The notes: a model not told the origin generated them from the sequence alone. Shown: positions 27,997-37,009, counted from the stretch's first letter. The stretch is 64,000 nucleotides of DNA from CAZCBX01 sp964497185 (GCA_964497185.1 CAZCBX010000008.1:1-64000); one strand, 5' to 3'. Made by a program: numbers and translations.

Positions 27997-28910
27997 CGCA
28001 TCCACATGGCTTTCAGAACGCATCGTCGAACTTTGCCGCGGGATATTTTTTGGGGCTGCTGCATGCTTCGCACTGGATTGGCTTGAAGCAGTTTTAAAGT
28101 CTCAAGGCCCAAGTAAGCAGGCAGTGCGCTGCTGCTTCGCGCCCGCCACGGTTTCACGTGGGCGGCATACTCAAGCCCTTTGCCTACACGTTCTTGGGCT
28201 TTTTGGAGCCACTCTCGATATACGGTTTCGATTTGGGCTTCATCGCGCCCCTCGATGGGCAAATAACATCGGCCCAACGTTTGGTCTGTGGCGTAATCGC
28301 GCAAGATATTGACCAGCTGCAAGCCTTCCCCATAAAGTCGACCCAGTCGTCTTAAATGCGCAGGCGGCAGCTCTGAAAAATCAGCGCACGCTTCATACCC
28401 CACCTCGGTCCAAAACTCGCCTACACTTCCAGCCACTTGATAACAGTAATGTTCCAATTGCGTTTCATTCATCATCACAGGCGCGCCAGCCACAGAAAAA
28501 AAAGCCAAATCTTGGGTTTGTGCAGCCAGAATATGCTGCATCACGGTTTGCAGCATGTTTTGGTAAGCGGGTTGGAGTTGCAAAGTTAAATGTTGAAGCA
28601 TTTGGGTCTCTAAGGCCAATTGCTTTTCACCCAAGTGCGCAATGTGAGGGGTTAAGTAGGTCATCATGGGTTGCAAATTGGATACATCCCATTGCCCCTG
28701 GCTGATGCTTTGGCGGAGGGCTTCAAGCATTTCCAAACGAAGGTCTTGGCTGGCAGGCTGCGTATCGGCCACTGTGTCGGATAGCCGTGCCCACAAATAT
28801 CCCAAAGCAATGGGTTGGCGCATGGCTGGGGGCAAGTAATGCATGCTTAAATAAAAGGAACGTGACACCTTTTTTAGCAAGCCTTGGATCTGCTTTGAAT
28901 CTGTCAGCAT
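27978..28910 (-). CDS. Squalene/phytoene synthase-family enzyme
   Basis: A 310-aa head-to-head prenyl transferase. Both Asp-rich motifs that bind the Mg-diphosphate are present: DTVAD near residue 45 and NILRDYATD near 205. An early SRSFYLS motif also matches. It would join two farnesyl or geranylgeranyl diphosphates into squalene (hopanoids) or phytoene (carotenoids), and the sequence alone does not decide which. No hopanoid or carotenoid genes are adjacent. It converges with and overlaps ctaA. Confidence 0.9.
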   Translation of the reverse strand: MLTDSKQIQGLLKKVSRSFYLSMHYLPPAMRQPIALGYLWARLSDTVADTQPASQDLRLEMLEALRQSISQGQWDVSNLQPMMTYLTPHIAHLGEKQLALETQMLQHLTLQLQPAYQNMLQTVMQHILAAQTQDLAFFSVAGAPVMMNETQLEHYCYQVAGSVGEFWTEVGYEACADFSELPPAHLRRLGRLYGEGLQLVNILRDYATDQTLGRCYLPIEGRDEAQIETVYREWLQKAQERVGKGLEYAAHVKPWRARSSSALPAYLGLETLKLLQANPVRSMQQPQKISRGKVRRCVLKAMWMRYAPSV

Positions 28911-29122
28911 ATTTTCATTGTTGTCAGAAGTTATCCGGAATGTCTATTTCACAAAAAAAGTAGGTTTGAAATATGAAACAAGACTCCTCTCAAAGAAAGC
29001 ATTTCCTCCATCCCCAGTTTTGCTTTACAAAGGTCATGGGCCTAGGTAAAGAAGGGCTTTTCAAACATGGTTTTGAAAGCAATTTAAAAACAATTACAAA
29101 TACTTAACATAAGGTAAACACG
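28911..29122. promoter_or_regulatory. Divergent intergenic region upstream of hppA
   Basis: This 212-base AT-rich gap separates two divergent genes. A possible hppA promoter is TTGAAA near 29080 with TACAAA or TACAAAT about 16-17 bases later. TAAGG (about 29111-29115) lies 8-9 bases before the hppA ATG and is a credible ribosome binding site. No riboswitch or tRNA was recognised. Confidence 0.35.
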
Positions 29123-31315
29123 ATGGAATCAATGGTTATTTATACAATTCCCGCATTTGGCTTGTTGGGCTTGGTGGTCATGGCATTTAAATCTGCTTGG
29201 GTGAGCAAACAAAGTGCTGGCCAAGAAAACATGTTGGAATTGGCCCAGTACATTGCCAACGGCGCCATGGCTTTTTTAAAAGCCGAATGGAAAGTGCTAA
29301 GCTACTTTGCATTGGTCACCTCCTTGTTGTTGGGCTGGTCTGGTACGCTTGTGCCAAGTTCTGATTGGGTGATTGCCATTTCCTTTCTTTTGGGTGCTGT
29401 CCTCTCTGCGTTTGCAGGGTACATCGGCATGAACATTGCCACCAAAGCCAATGTACGAACCACCCAAGCGGCTCGTACCAGTTTAAAGCATGCTTTAAAA
29501 GTTTCCTTTACCGGTGGAACGGTCATGGGCTTGGGCGTGGCTGGCCTGGCTGTATTGGGGTTGGGTTCTTTGTTTATTCTTTTTTACAACATGTATGTGA
29601 TCAAAGTCGGCGGAAGCGTCAATGGCATTGAAATGGAAAAAGCCATTGAAGTCTTGGCTGGATTTTCGTTGGGTGCAGAATCCATTGCACTGTTTGCACG
29701 CGTGGGTGGTGGTATTTACACCAAAGCGGCAGATGTGGGCGCCGATCTTGTGGGCAAGGTAGAAGCCGGCATTCCAGAGGATGATATTCGCAATCCCGCG
29801 ACCATCGCAGACAACGTAGGCGACAATGTTGGCGATGTTGCCGGTATGGGTGCCGATCTATTTGGCTCCTATGTAGCCACCATCTTGGCCACCATGGTGT
29901 TGGGTCGAGAAATCGCGGTGGTGGACCGTTTTGATGGCCTGTCCCCTATTTTACTTCCCATGGTCATTGCTGGCTTGGGCATCATTTTCTCCATCATTGG
30001 CTGCGCGATGGTGAGCATTGCAGACGAAAAAGGAGATGTTCAAAAAGCTTTAAATCGTGGCAACTGGACTTCTGTCCTTTTAACAGTGGTGGCCAGCTTC
30101 TTTTTGGTTCGCTGGATGCTACCTGAAACTTTAAGCTTGCGCGGTTATGATTTTACCAGCATGGATGTCTTTTATGCCATTTTGGTTGGCTCCATTGTGG
30201 GTGCATTGATGAGCATCATCACCGAGCATTACACAGCCATGGGCAAAGGCCCGGTCAACTCCATCATTCGTCAGTCAGAAACCGGTCATGCCACCAACAT
30301 CATTGGCGGCTTGTCGGTCGGCATGGAATCCACCGTACTGCCCATCTTGGTTTTGGCATCGGGCATTTACATGTCTCACTATTTTGCAGGCTTGTACGGT
30401 GTGGCCATTGCGGCATCGGGCATGATGGCGACCACAGCCATGCAGTTGGCCATTGATGCCTTTGGCCCCATTGCCGACAATGCTGGCGGCATTGCAGAGA
30501 TGAGCGGGCTGCCTGAAGAAGTTCGCGGGCGAACCGATATTTTGGACGCCGTTGGCAACACCACCGCTGCCACAGGTAAAGGATTTGCCATTGCCTCAGC
30601 TGCTTTAACTGCCTTGGCTTTGTTTGCGGCATTTGTTGGCATCGCGGGTATTGACTCCATCGATATTTACAAAGCGGACGTATTGGCCGGTTTGTTTGTG
30701 GGCGGCATGATTCCATTTATCTTTTCTTCTCTGGCCATCGCCGCAGTTGGGCGCGCCGCCATGGAAATGGTGAAAGAAGTTCGTCGTCAGTTTCACGAAA
30801 TTCCAGGCATCATGGATTACAAAGCCAAGCCTGAGTATGAAAAATGTGTCGACATTTCGACCAAGGCCAGCATCCGCGAAATGATTCTACCGGGATCCAT
30901 CGCTTTGGTGTCTCCCGTGATCGTTGGCTTTGCCTTTGGTCCGGAAGTGCTTGGCGGCATGCTTGCAGGTATCACCGTATCAGGAGTGTTGATGGGTATG
31001 TTCCAAAACAACGCTGGTGGTGCATGGGATAACGCCAAAAAGTCGTTTGAAAAAGGCGTCGAAATCAATGGCGTGATGGAATACAAAGGCAGTGAAGCGC
31101 ATAAAGCTTCCGTTACAGGTGATACCGTCGGTGACCCTTTTAAAGACACGTCTGGTCCATCCATGAACATTCTGATCAAACTCACTTCCATTGTGTCCTT
31201 GATCATTGCTCCGCACATTGCAGTGGATGGCGGCATGCACCACAGTGACAAAAAAGAAACGACCCAACAAGAAATTGAAGTTTCGAAAACCGCATCCAAC
31301 CGTTCATTGAATTGA
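29123..31315 (+). CDS. hppA: Membrane-bound ion-translocating pyrophosphatase
   Basis: A 730-aa pump with about 16 membrane segments that couples PPi hydrolysis to H+ or Na+ export. The catalytic core is clear: GGGIYTKAADVGADLVGK near residues 192-209, then DNVGDNVGD with paired Asp ligands for Mg-PPi. The GNTTAATGKG motif carries Ala where K+-independent enzymes have Lys (GNTTKA), so this belongs to the K+-dependent type. H+ versus Na+ specificity cannot be decided from the motifs I can read. A His-containing C-terminal tail (GGMHHSD) is followed by about 20 charged residues. Probably monocistronic. Confidence 0.97.
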   Translation: MESMVIYTIPAFGLLGLVVMAFKSAWVSKQSAGQENMLELAQYIANGAMAFLKAEWKVLSYFALVTSLLLGWSGTLVPSSDWVIAISFLLGAVLSAFAGYIGMNIATKANVRTTQAARTSLKHALKVSFTGGTVMGLGVAGLAVLGLGSLFILFYNMYVIKVGGSVNGIEMEKAIEVLAGFSLGAESIALFARVGGGIYTKAADVGADLVGKVEAGIPEDDIRNPATIADNVGDNVGDVAGMGADLFGSYVATILATMVLGREIAVVDRFDGLSPILLPMVIAGLGIIFSIIGCAMVSIADEKGDVQKALNRGNWTSVLLTVVASFFLVRWMLPETLSLRGYDFTSMDVFYAILVGSIVGALMSIITEHYTAMGKGPVNSIIRQSETGHATNIIGGLSVGMESTVLPILVLASGIYMSHYFAGLYGVAIAASGMMATTAMQLAIDAFGPIADNAGGIAEMSGLPEEVRGRTDILDAVGNTTAATGKGFAIASAALTALALFAAFVGIAGIDSIDIYKADVLAGLFVGGMIPFIFSSLAIAAVGRAAMEMVKEVRRQFHEIPGIMDYKAKPEYEKCVDISTKASIREMILPGSIALVSPVIVGFAFGPEVLGGMLAGITVSGVLMGMFQNNAGGAWDNAKKSFEKGVEINGVMEYKGSEAHKASVTGDTVGDPFKDTSGPSMNILIKLTSIVSLIIAPHIAVDGGMHHSDKKETTQQEIEVSKTASNRSLN

Positions 31316-31345
31316 ATCGCCGCTGATTAAAAAATCAACGGCGAT
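31316..31345. other. Stem-loop between hppA and the CAP gene
   Basis: Directly after the hppA stop codon, ATCGCCG-C-TGATT pairs with AATCA-A-CGGCGAT around an A-rich loop, 12 pairs with one mismatch. No T tract follows on either strand, so it is not a textbook terminator. It may stop transcription with Rho or protect the hppA 3' end. Confidence 0.5.
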
Positions 31346-31350
31346 GGGAC

Positions 31351-31815
31351 TTAAGGGGTTGCCAGGGGCGTAAAAAATAGATGCGTCCAATAAGCACGGC
31401 TTAACCCAATGCCATGATGGGTAAACGAACAATTTTCAAGATTGGCTCGGTGCCCCGAACTATCGAGCCACCCTTGTAAAATTAGCTGCACATCATTGGA
31501 CCCGACCGCAAGGTTTTCACCCACGCGTTGATACATCAAACCTTTTTGACTCACACGATCAGCAAATGTTTGTCCTTGGCCATTGGTATGACTGAAATAT
31601 TCATGATCGGCCATATCCTCACTATGGGCTTGGGCCACCAACGCCACTTCTTTGGACCATTCAAGCGCGGGACAGCCTTGGTCTTGTCGATGGGTGTTCA
31701 CCTGCTTTTGCATTTGGGCCACTTGCTCAATGGACAGTGGATCAACCATTGCACCGCCGCTGCAACCAGTGGAAAAAAGGACCAGCCCCAACAGAAAAGA
31801 AAATTTGTTATGCAT
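31351..31815 (-). CDS. CAP-domain (SCP/PR-1) lipoprotein
   Basis: A 154-aa exported protein. The N-terminus is a lipoprotein signal with lipobox FSTGC near residue 20. The CAP domain is recognisable from HSEDMADHEYFSH, GENLAVG and the W-x6-HRANLENC segment. Bacterial CAP proteins often have unknown ligands. The start at 31815 gives a clean signal peptide and an 8-base overlap with the upstream PilZ gene; a start 24 bases further up is possible but less natural. Confidence 0.88.
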   Translation of the reverse strand: MHNKFSFLLGLVLFSTGCSGGAMVDPLSIEQVAQMQKQVNTHRQDQGCPALEWSKEVALVAQAHSEDMADHEYFSHTNGQGQTFADRVSQKGLMYQRVGENLAVGSNDVQLILQGWLDSSGHRANLENCSFTHHGIGLSRAYWTHLFFTPLATP

Positions 31816-32602
31816 AGCGTGCCTGTCCCAAAAATACATTGATCTGATGCTTGAGCGTTTGGTTCAAATCATGAAAGCGACAATACAAGCCATATCGGCC
31901 TTTTTTCTTTTTGTCTTCCGCATAAGAGAGCACCACCAAGTCAAATTGCAATAAGCTTTTATTGGCTGGATGAATGATGGACAAAGAAATCACTGTATTT
32001 TTATCCCGCTGAACCGGCGTGGGAATAAAAAACATATCTTCGGGCTGATTGGGCAAAAATTCACCCACCGTTTTTACTTTTTTAAACCGAATGGTGTAGC
32101 CAGGCTTGCGATCCACAATCGTGGTAGACTCGTTTTCGAGGGGCTTACGCACGCCCACCCGTGTAACCTCGATTTCTTTTTTGACGCTGCCAATAAACTC
32201 AAGCCAGCGAACCATGTCATCGCCATCAAGCTCTAAAAAATGGATGCCATGAAGCACATTGCCACTTCGACCTTCTTCGTGCCGGACCACTTGCCCCACA
32301 ATTTTTACGACTTTTTGATCGGTTTGTTTGCGCAGCTCGATTTGATCTGCTTCGGCTTGCATCTTAGCCACGTCGATGTTGGGCGTGGTTTTTTCTTCTT
32401 CACTGGGTAAAATGCCATCTAAATAAATTCGAAATTTAACAAAACTGCTCACACCCTTGGATTTTCCATCCACCAGCTCAATCAATGCGCCTTCCCTTGA
32501 AACATTGACGGTTTCGCCAATCGAGCGGTGTACATCCGAAAAGCGCACAGGCACCGCTTTGCGATACCTTTCATATTTGCGCTGCTCTTTTTTGGAAGCC
32601 AT
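31808..32602 (-). CDS. PilZ-domain protein (predicted c-di-GMP receptor), copy 2
   Basis: A 264-aa paralogue of the protein at 17430-18236. RxxxR is at residues 8-12 and NVSREG (N-x-S-x-x-G) at 33-38, both c-di-GMP contacts. A Lys/Glu-rich insertion follows, then a second beta-rich domain ending YGLYCRFHD. A perfect TATAAT (32609-32614) ends 6 bases before the ATG at 32602, which fixes the start and predicts a leaderless mRNA. An upstream TTG at 32620 overlaps the -10 box and is rejected. The CAP lipoprotein gene overlaps its 3' end by 8 bases. Confidence 0.9.
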   Translation of the reverse strand: MASKKEQRKYERYRKAVPVRFSDVHRSIGETVNVSREGALIELVDGKSKGVSSFVKFRIYLDGILPSEEEKTTPNIDVAKMQAEADQIELRKQTDQKVVKIVGQVVRHEEGRSGNVLHGIHFLELDGDDMVRWLEFIGSVKKEIEVTRVGVRKPLENESTTIVDRKPGYTIRFKKVKTVGEFLPNQPEDMFFIPTPVQRDKNTVISLSIIHPANKSLLQFDLVVLSYAEDKKKKGRYGLYCRFHDLNQTLKHQINVFLGQARYA

Positions 32603-32656
32603 GGCTTTATTATAACACAAGGCAACCTAGGTCCGGATTGACTTTGGGGGTTTCCA

Positions 32657-32998
32657 CTACACTGGTTTGGTCACTGCCAGCCAAGCCGCCACACTCATCA
32701 ACAGCACTGCCCCTACAATCAAATAATGGCCTGCAATGCGTGTTCGTTTCGATAGAATTGGCCAGGCCACCGCCAGAATGGCCCAAATGCCAAGCTTGCA
32801 TTGAATCCATAACGGCCAGGTCTTGATTTGCAATCGGGCCATCAAGCCAAAGCCAGCTACAAACAATAAAAAACTGGCCACCATCGCCAAAATGCGTGAC
32901 ACCTTGTGCGCCTTTCCAAGCGAATAAGACATGGTTAAGCTGGCCAAAAACATAAACGCAAACGCGATATGGGTAACTTTATAAAATTCGTAACTCAT
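32657..32998 (-). CDS. Small four-helix membrane protein, SirB-like
   Basis: A 113-aa hydrophobic protein with four predicted membrane helices and a conserved-looking His in the first (KVTHIAFAFMF). The layout, with a Trp-Pro turn between helices two and three (KTWPLWIQCKLG), recalls the SirB/YchQ family, but the match is weak. The start at 32998 places the first helix at the N-terminus; the open frame extends 12 codons further up. Function unknown. Confidence 0.75.
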   Translation of the reverse strand: MSYEFYKVTHIAFAFMFLASLTMSYSLGKAHKVSRILAMVASFLLFVAGFGLMARLQIKTWPLWIQCKLGIWAILAVAWPILSKRTRIAGHYLIVGAVLLMSVAAWLAVTKPV

Positions 32999-33064
32999 GA
33001 TGAATCTTTTTCCAGACTTTATCGGCAATGGCAAGACATATTCATCATCTCACCTTGGTTGGTA

Positions 33065-33304
33065 TTATTTACGTTGAATTATCTGCAATATCACCAAAAT
33101 GGCAACTGCACCTAAAATAGACGCAAGAAAACTGGCCGGTTGCCCAGGCAAATACCACCCCATCACTTGTCCTACATAGCTGGCTACAAATGCCCCACCA
33201 ATTCCAAGTAAAGTGGTTAATATAAATCCCATCTTATCACGGCCCGGTTTGATAAACCGGGCGATCAAACCAACCACAAAACCAATAAATAACGTCCAAA
33301 GCAT
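33065..33304 (-). CDS. GlsB/YeaQ/YmgE-family small membrane protein
   Basis: A 79-aa protein with three hydrophobic segments and the family pattern GFVVGLIARFIKPG followed by a Gly-rich second helix (LLGIGGAFVASYVG). Members are commonly annotated as transglycosylase-associated or stress-induced, but their activity is not established. AAGAAGG lies 4 bases before the ATG. Stands alone between the SirB-like gene and the symporter gene. Confidence 0.9.
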   Translation of the reverse strand: MLWTLFIGFVVGLIARFIKPGRDKMGFILTTLLGIGGAFVASYVGQVMGWYLPGQPASFLASILGAVAILVILQIIQRK

Positions 33305-33337
33305 ATTGCCTTCTTTTCTTCGGTGCTTACCTGAGTT

Positions 33338-34666
33338 TTATCCAGTCATGCGAACTTGATCACCTGTTTCCGACAAATCTGGAATATGCAGCTGACCTTC
33401 AGATGAAGCCACGATGGTGGCCACTGCGGCATCGCCCGTAACATTGGTCACGGTGCGGCACATATCCAAAATACGGTCGACACCCAAAATCAACGCAATA
33501 CCCTCTGCGGGCACACCCAAGGATTCTAAAATGATGATCGACATGACAATGCTACCACCCGGCACACCGGCTGTCCCAATGGATGACAACACCAGCGCCA
33601 GCACGATGGACAATTGCGCCATGATGTCTAGCTGAAAACCAAGGGTTTGTGCAATAAAAACAATGGCAATCGATTGATACAAAGCCGTACCGTCCATGTT
33701 CACCGTGGCACCCAGTGGCAGAACAAACGACGCAACCTCTTCCGACACGCCCAATTTCTCTTCACACCGTTCCATGGTCAATGGCAACGTGGCGCTACTG
33801 GAGCTGGAAGAAAAAGCCAGAAGCTGTACCGGTCCAATGCCTTTAAAAAATGTTTTGATGTTCATTTTTGAAAACAACGACAGGGCCAACGGAATCACAC
33901 CAAACGTATGCAAGCCCAGTCCGCCCACAACCAAAAGACAATAAATGCCCAAAGAGCTCATTAGCTGAATCACGGCTGTTAGGTTATCCCCCGCGATGGA
34001 GGTAATGGTGCTGGCAATCAAAGCAAATACACCATACGGGGCCGCCAGCATGATCAAATCAACCATGCGAATCATCACCTCAAACAAGCCTTGAAAAAAG
34101 CCCAACACTTCTTTGGTTTTTTCGCGGCTCACTTGCAACAGGCCCACCCCGAAAAGAATGGCAAAAAACACAATTTTTAGCATCTCTTTGTTGCTACCAA
34201 TGGAGTCAAATACGTTGCTCGGCACCATATCCACCAAAGGCTGCAAAGGACCGCGGTTTTTGCTCTGTTTGGCTAGGTCGGTCTTGCCGTCGGCGGAAGT
34301 TTTGTAAGTTTGTACGATTTCAGTTTTTACAGATTCAGGAATGAGTTTGCCTGGTTTTACAAGGTTGACCAGGGTCAAACCAATAAAAATCGCAACCACG
34401 GTGGTGCAGGTATAGATTAAAAGAGTTTTACCGCCAATGCGCGATAGTTTTCGTATATCGGATAAAGACGCCACTCCCACGATCAGCGACGACAGCACCA
34501 ATGGCATGGCAATGAGTTTGAGCAGATTTACGAAAATTTTACCCCAAGGTGCAATCCATGTTTCTGTAAAGTTGCCCCAGCCATTGAGCGAAGAAAGGAT
34601 ACCAAACACCAAACCAAGGCCCATCCCGATTAAAATTTTCCAATGCAGTTTCTGATACCACTTCAT
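33338..34666 (-). CDS. Dicarboxylate/amino acid:cation symporter (DAACS family)
   Basis: A 442-aa transporter with about eight membrane segments and two re-entrant hairpins. The Ser-rich hairpin FSSSSSSATLP, the NMDGTALYQ motif and DRILDMCRTVTNVTGD near the C-terminus are diagnostic of the GltP/DctA/Glt(Ph) family. It imports glutamate/aspartate or C4-dicarboxylates with Na+ or H+; the sequence does not settle which. An extended loop between the early helices carries a KTSADGKTDLAKQSKNRG stretch. The ribosome binding site AGAGGGG lies 7 bases before the ATG. Confidence 0.95.
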   Translation of the reverse strand: MKWYQKLHWKILIGMGLGLVFGILSSLNGWGNFTETWIAPWGKIFVNLLKLIAMPLVLSSLIVGVASLSDIRKLSRIGGKTLLIYTCTTVVAIFIGLTLVNLVKPGKLIPESVKTEIVQTYKTSADGKTDLAKQSKNRGPLQPLVDMVPSNVFDSIGSNKEMLKIVFFAILFGVGLLQVSREKTKEVLGFFQGLFEVMIRMVDLIMLAAPYGVFALIASTITSIAGDNLTAVIQLMSSLGIYCLLVVGGLGLHTFGVIPLALSLFSKMNIKTFFKGIGPVQLLAFSSSSSSATLPLTMERCEEKLGVSEEVASFVLPLGATVNMDGTALYQSIAIVFIAQTLGFQLDIMAQLSIVLALVLSSIGTAGVPGGSIVMSIIILESLGVPAEGIALILGVDRILDMCRTVTNVTGDAAVATIVASSEGQLHIPDLSETGDQVRMTG

Positions 34667-34770
34667 ACTGATCCCCTCTTGCTTGGCACGTATCGTCCGA
34701 TTTTTTTCATATTCTCTATAACGACATTACGCGAAGAATCAAGGGCCAAGTGAAGACAGTACAAAGGCAA

Positions 34771-34799
34771 TTGACACAAAGCGGTAAATCCATTAAGGC
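34771..34799 (+). promoter_or_regulatory. Candidate promoter of the 262-aa exported protein
   Basis: A consensus TTGACA (34771-34776), a 17-base spacer, then TAAGGC (34794-34799) ending 6 bases before the ATG at 34806. Transcription is predicted to start at the ATG. Confidence 0.45.
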
Positions 34800-34805
34800 A
34801 TAATC

Positions 34806-35594
34806 ATGCGACATGTAAGTTCAATGATTGCGCTCTTGGTATGTTTTTCTTCTGCAGCCCTAGCTTCCGATCTCCATTACATCAAAGCCATAGATATGAT
34901 TCATTGGATCAACAATTCAACCAATAATTACAAAATTGAAAATGGACAATATTACTATATGGAAAAAAATGCAGATCGACTGCGTACCTCCTATAAAAAA
35001 CCTCTTACGAGGATTCGAACCCATTTAAATCTAAAAACTGAAACCCAGAGCGATCTTGCTTCTTTCACTGGTCAAAAAAAGGATGAATTATGTGGCCTAT
35101 TGTTTGTTGAATTCAGCACCGAGTTTTTTATTTGGCTTGAGAAAAGCAAAAGATACGATATCGGGCTGTTTGATATCGACGATGCAGATGAAACCATTGT
35201 AGACAAAAGACTTGATATTCAAGAAGATGATGAGATTATCTTGCATGGTTTTAAATTGGTCACGCTAACACCCTCAAAAAACCATATGGGTCATGCCCCG
35301 AAAGAAACAATTGCGCTTAAAAATAAGTGGACAGCGTTGCAGTCTTGTAGTGTTTCGTACAATGACACTTTATTGATGATTCAGGATTACATAAATGGAG
35401 AAGTATTTGATAGTTACCTCAAAAGGAAATGCGCTGCCTTTGCTGGAATTATACCCGATGTTGAAGACCGAAATTGCTATTTCCAAAAACAGATTCCGAC
35501 ATCTAAAGGATCCGTCACATTAGGGGAAGTAGCGAGCTCAGTATTGGATTTGATCAATCAAGATCTAGCTCAAACTCATATTGTCAAAGACTGA
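34806..35594 (+). CDS. Exported protein of unknown function (262 aa)
   Basis: I do not recognise this protein. It has a signal peptide of about 20 residues (ALA-S junction). The mature part has paired Cys residues (DELCGLL; LQSCSVSY; LKRKCAAF; RNCYF) that could form disulfides in the periplasm, a very acidic middle (DIDDADETIVDKRLDIQEDDE) and a Lys-rich early part. It is richer in A+T than its neighbours. Single gene with its own promoter; the 3' end overlaps the convergent lysE-like gene by 19 bases. Confidence 0.82.
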   Translation: MRHVSSMIALLVCFSSAALASDLHYIKAIDMIHWINNSTNNYKIENGQYYYMEKNADRLRTSYKKPLTRIRTHLNLKTETQSDLASFTGQKKDELCGLLFVEFSTEFFIWLEKSKRYDIGLFDIDDADETIVDKRLDIQEDDEIILHGFKLVTLTPSKNHMGHAPKETIALKNKWTALQSCSVSYNDTLLMIQDYINGEVFDSYLKRKCAAFAGIIPDVEDRNCYFQKQIPTSKGSVTLGEVASSVLDLINQDLAQTHIVKD

Positions 35595-36208
35595 CCCAAT
35601 GTCCAAAATATCTCTAGGGCTAGAAGAATAAAAGCCACACCCACAAACAATTCAATGGTGGACCGATACCGCGCATACATGCCTTTGACCCAGGGTAACC
35701 CCCAAACCATCGACAATAATACAAACCAACCGGTGCTGATCACCAAAATGATGCCAAACACCCACCAAATCGATGCCATTGCATGCGTGTCCAAATAAGC
35801 TGCAAATAAACTAATCGACAACAAACTCACCTTGGGGTTGAGCACATTGGTCAGCAAACCCTGAAACACAGGGTGCTGATACTTCGCAAAACGAGGCGCT
35901 GGGCTGGAGGCCCCCCTCGCTTCAACAGGGCGCTGAGATGACTGGATGGACGATATCCCAATGTAGAGCAAATACCCTCCTCCCAGCAGCATGATTAAAT
36001 GAACAATGCTTGTTTGCGCTTGCACCACCCCCGTAAGCACCATAAACGTTAAAAGCAAATGCATGCATAGACCAATGGCCACCCCCACAGTCGTGCGCAG
36101 GCCACAGGTTATGCCCCCATGCAACGTATTGCGTGTCACAATGGCAAAATCCAAGCCAGGCGTCATGAGTGCCAGTGTCCATATTAGTAATAGTGCCCAT
36201 AGGGTCAT
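35576..36208 (-). CDS. LysE/RhtB-family amino-acid exporter
   Basis: A 210-aa inner-membrane protein with about six hydrophobic segments. The N-terminal TPGLDFAIVTRNTLHGG and the central FQGLLTNVLNPKVSL motif are typical of LysE/RhtB translocators, which export amino acids or related metabolites. Substrate unknown. On the minus strand TTGTTC, 17 bases, TATTCA, 8 bases, ATG makes a near-leaderless promoter. Confidence 0.93.
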   Translation of the reverse strand: MTLWALLLIWTLALMTPGLDFAIVTRNTLHGGITCGLRTTVGVAIGLCMHLLLTFMVLTGVVQAQTSIVHLIMLLGGGYLLYIGISSIQSSQRPVEARGASSPAPRFAKYQHPVFQGLLTNVLNPKVSLLSISLFAAYLDTHAMASIWWVFGIILVISTGWFVLLSMVWGLPWVKGMYARYRSTIELFVGVAFILLALEIFWTLGQSLTI

Positions 36209-36216
36209 AGATAAGC

Positions 36217-36245
36217 TGAATATCGGTCATCGCATCAATGAACAA
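36217..36245 (-). promoter_or_regulatory. Candidate promoter of the lysE-like gene
   Basis: On the minus strand TTGTTC (36240-36245), 17 bases, TATTCA (36217-36222), then 8 bases to the ATG. No Shine-Dalgarno sequence is present. Confidence 0.4.
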
Positions 36246-36310
36246 GCACAATAGTGTCAGACAAACAATAATCATTGATTTTTTAAATCCAACCTGGCAA
36301 AACGTAAGCC

Positions 36311-37009
36311 ATGACACGAGCATGGACTCACTTCGCTTTTCTACTTTTTTTAGCCCTTCCTATCTCAGGATTTGCACAGCAGAACTTAGCCTTACTCGAT
36401 AAAGCCTATGTTCACGTTTTGCAAAAGGAGTATCAAGCGGCACTGGATATTACCCAGCCATTGCTGGATCAGCTTTCCCTTAACACCATTGAAGAAATCA
36501 CGCTGGCCCATAAAATTCTAGGCGTCTCCAAGTGCGAGTTGGAGGACTACCCCAAAGCCTTGGATCATTTTCAAACGGTTAAAACCTTCACCCCCGGCGA
36601 AAGTTTGGATGGCGTTCCCGTTTCATCCACTTGTCAGCAGCTTTTTGTAAAATTAACCCTTCCCAAAACCAAAAAAGGCGTTGCCACGCGAAGCCAACCT
36701 TCCAATCAGCCCACTGCGCTGACGCTTGTACAAAACCAAGACCGTATCAAAAATTCACTGTCGGCGGGGTACTACGTGCCGTTTGGTGTGGGGCAGTTTA
36801 AAAATGGTGACAAAAAGAAAGGCGTTGCGTTTCTCATCGCACAAACGCTCCTATACTCCACAGCCGCCGTTACCCTATCAAGTTACGCCCAACAAGATGA
36901 TCCCAGCCTAGCCCTGCGTGACGTTGGCATTACAAGCTTAATCGGTGGTGGGTTTGTCAGCATTTGGGGCATCACAGAAGCCGTTCAAAGCCGCCGTCAC
37001 AACCCTTAA
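36311..37009 (+). CDS. Exported TPR-like protein with C-terminal membrane hairpin
   Basis: A 232-aa protein. The signal peptide ends near residue 22 (GFA-QQ). Residues 23-105 form two to three TPR-like helical pairs (YQAALDITQPLLDQL, YPKALDHFQTV). The C-terminal 90 residues have a PFGVGQFKNGDKKKG motif followed by two hydrophobic helices. This pattern of TPR plus a G-x-GQF-x-NG-x2-x-KG hairpin recurs in envelope proteins of several Gram-negative groups, with unknown function. The stop codon overlaps the convergent wecA-like gene by 4 bases. Confidence 0.83.
   Translation: MTRAWTHFAFLLFLALPISGFAQQNLALLDKAYVHVLQKEYQAALDITQPLLDQLSLNTIEEITLAHKILGVSKCELEDYPKALDHFQTVKTFTPGESLDGVPVSSTCQQLFVKLTLPKTKKGVATRSQPSNQPTALTLVQNQDRIKNSLSAGYYVPFGVGQFKNGDKKKGVAFLIAQTLLYSTAAVTLSSYAQQDDPSLALRDVGITSLIGGGFVSIWGITEAVQSRRHNP

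Noticed and set aside
31316..31345. Stem-loop after hppA as an intrinsic terminator
   Set aside because: No T tract on either strand; kept only as a stem-loop.
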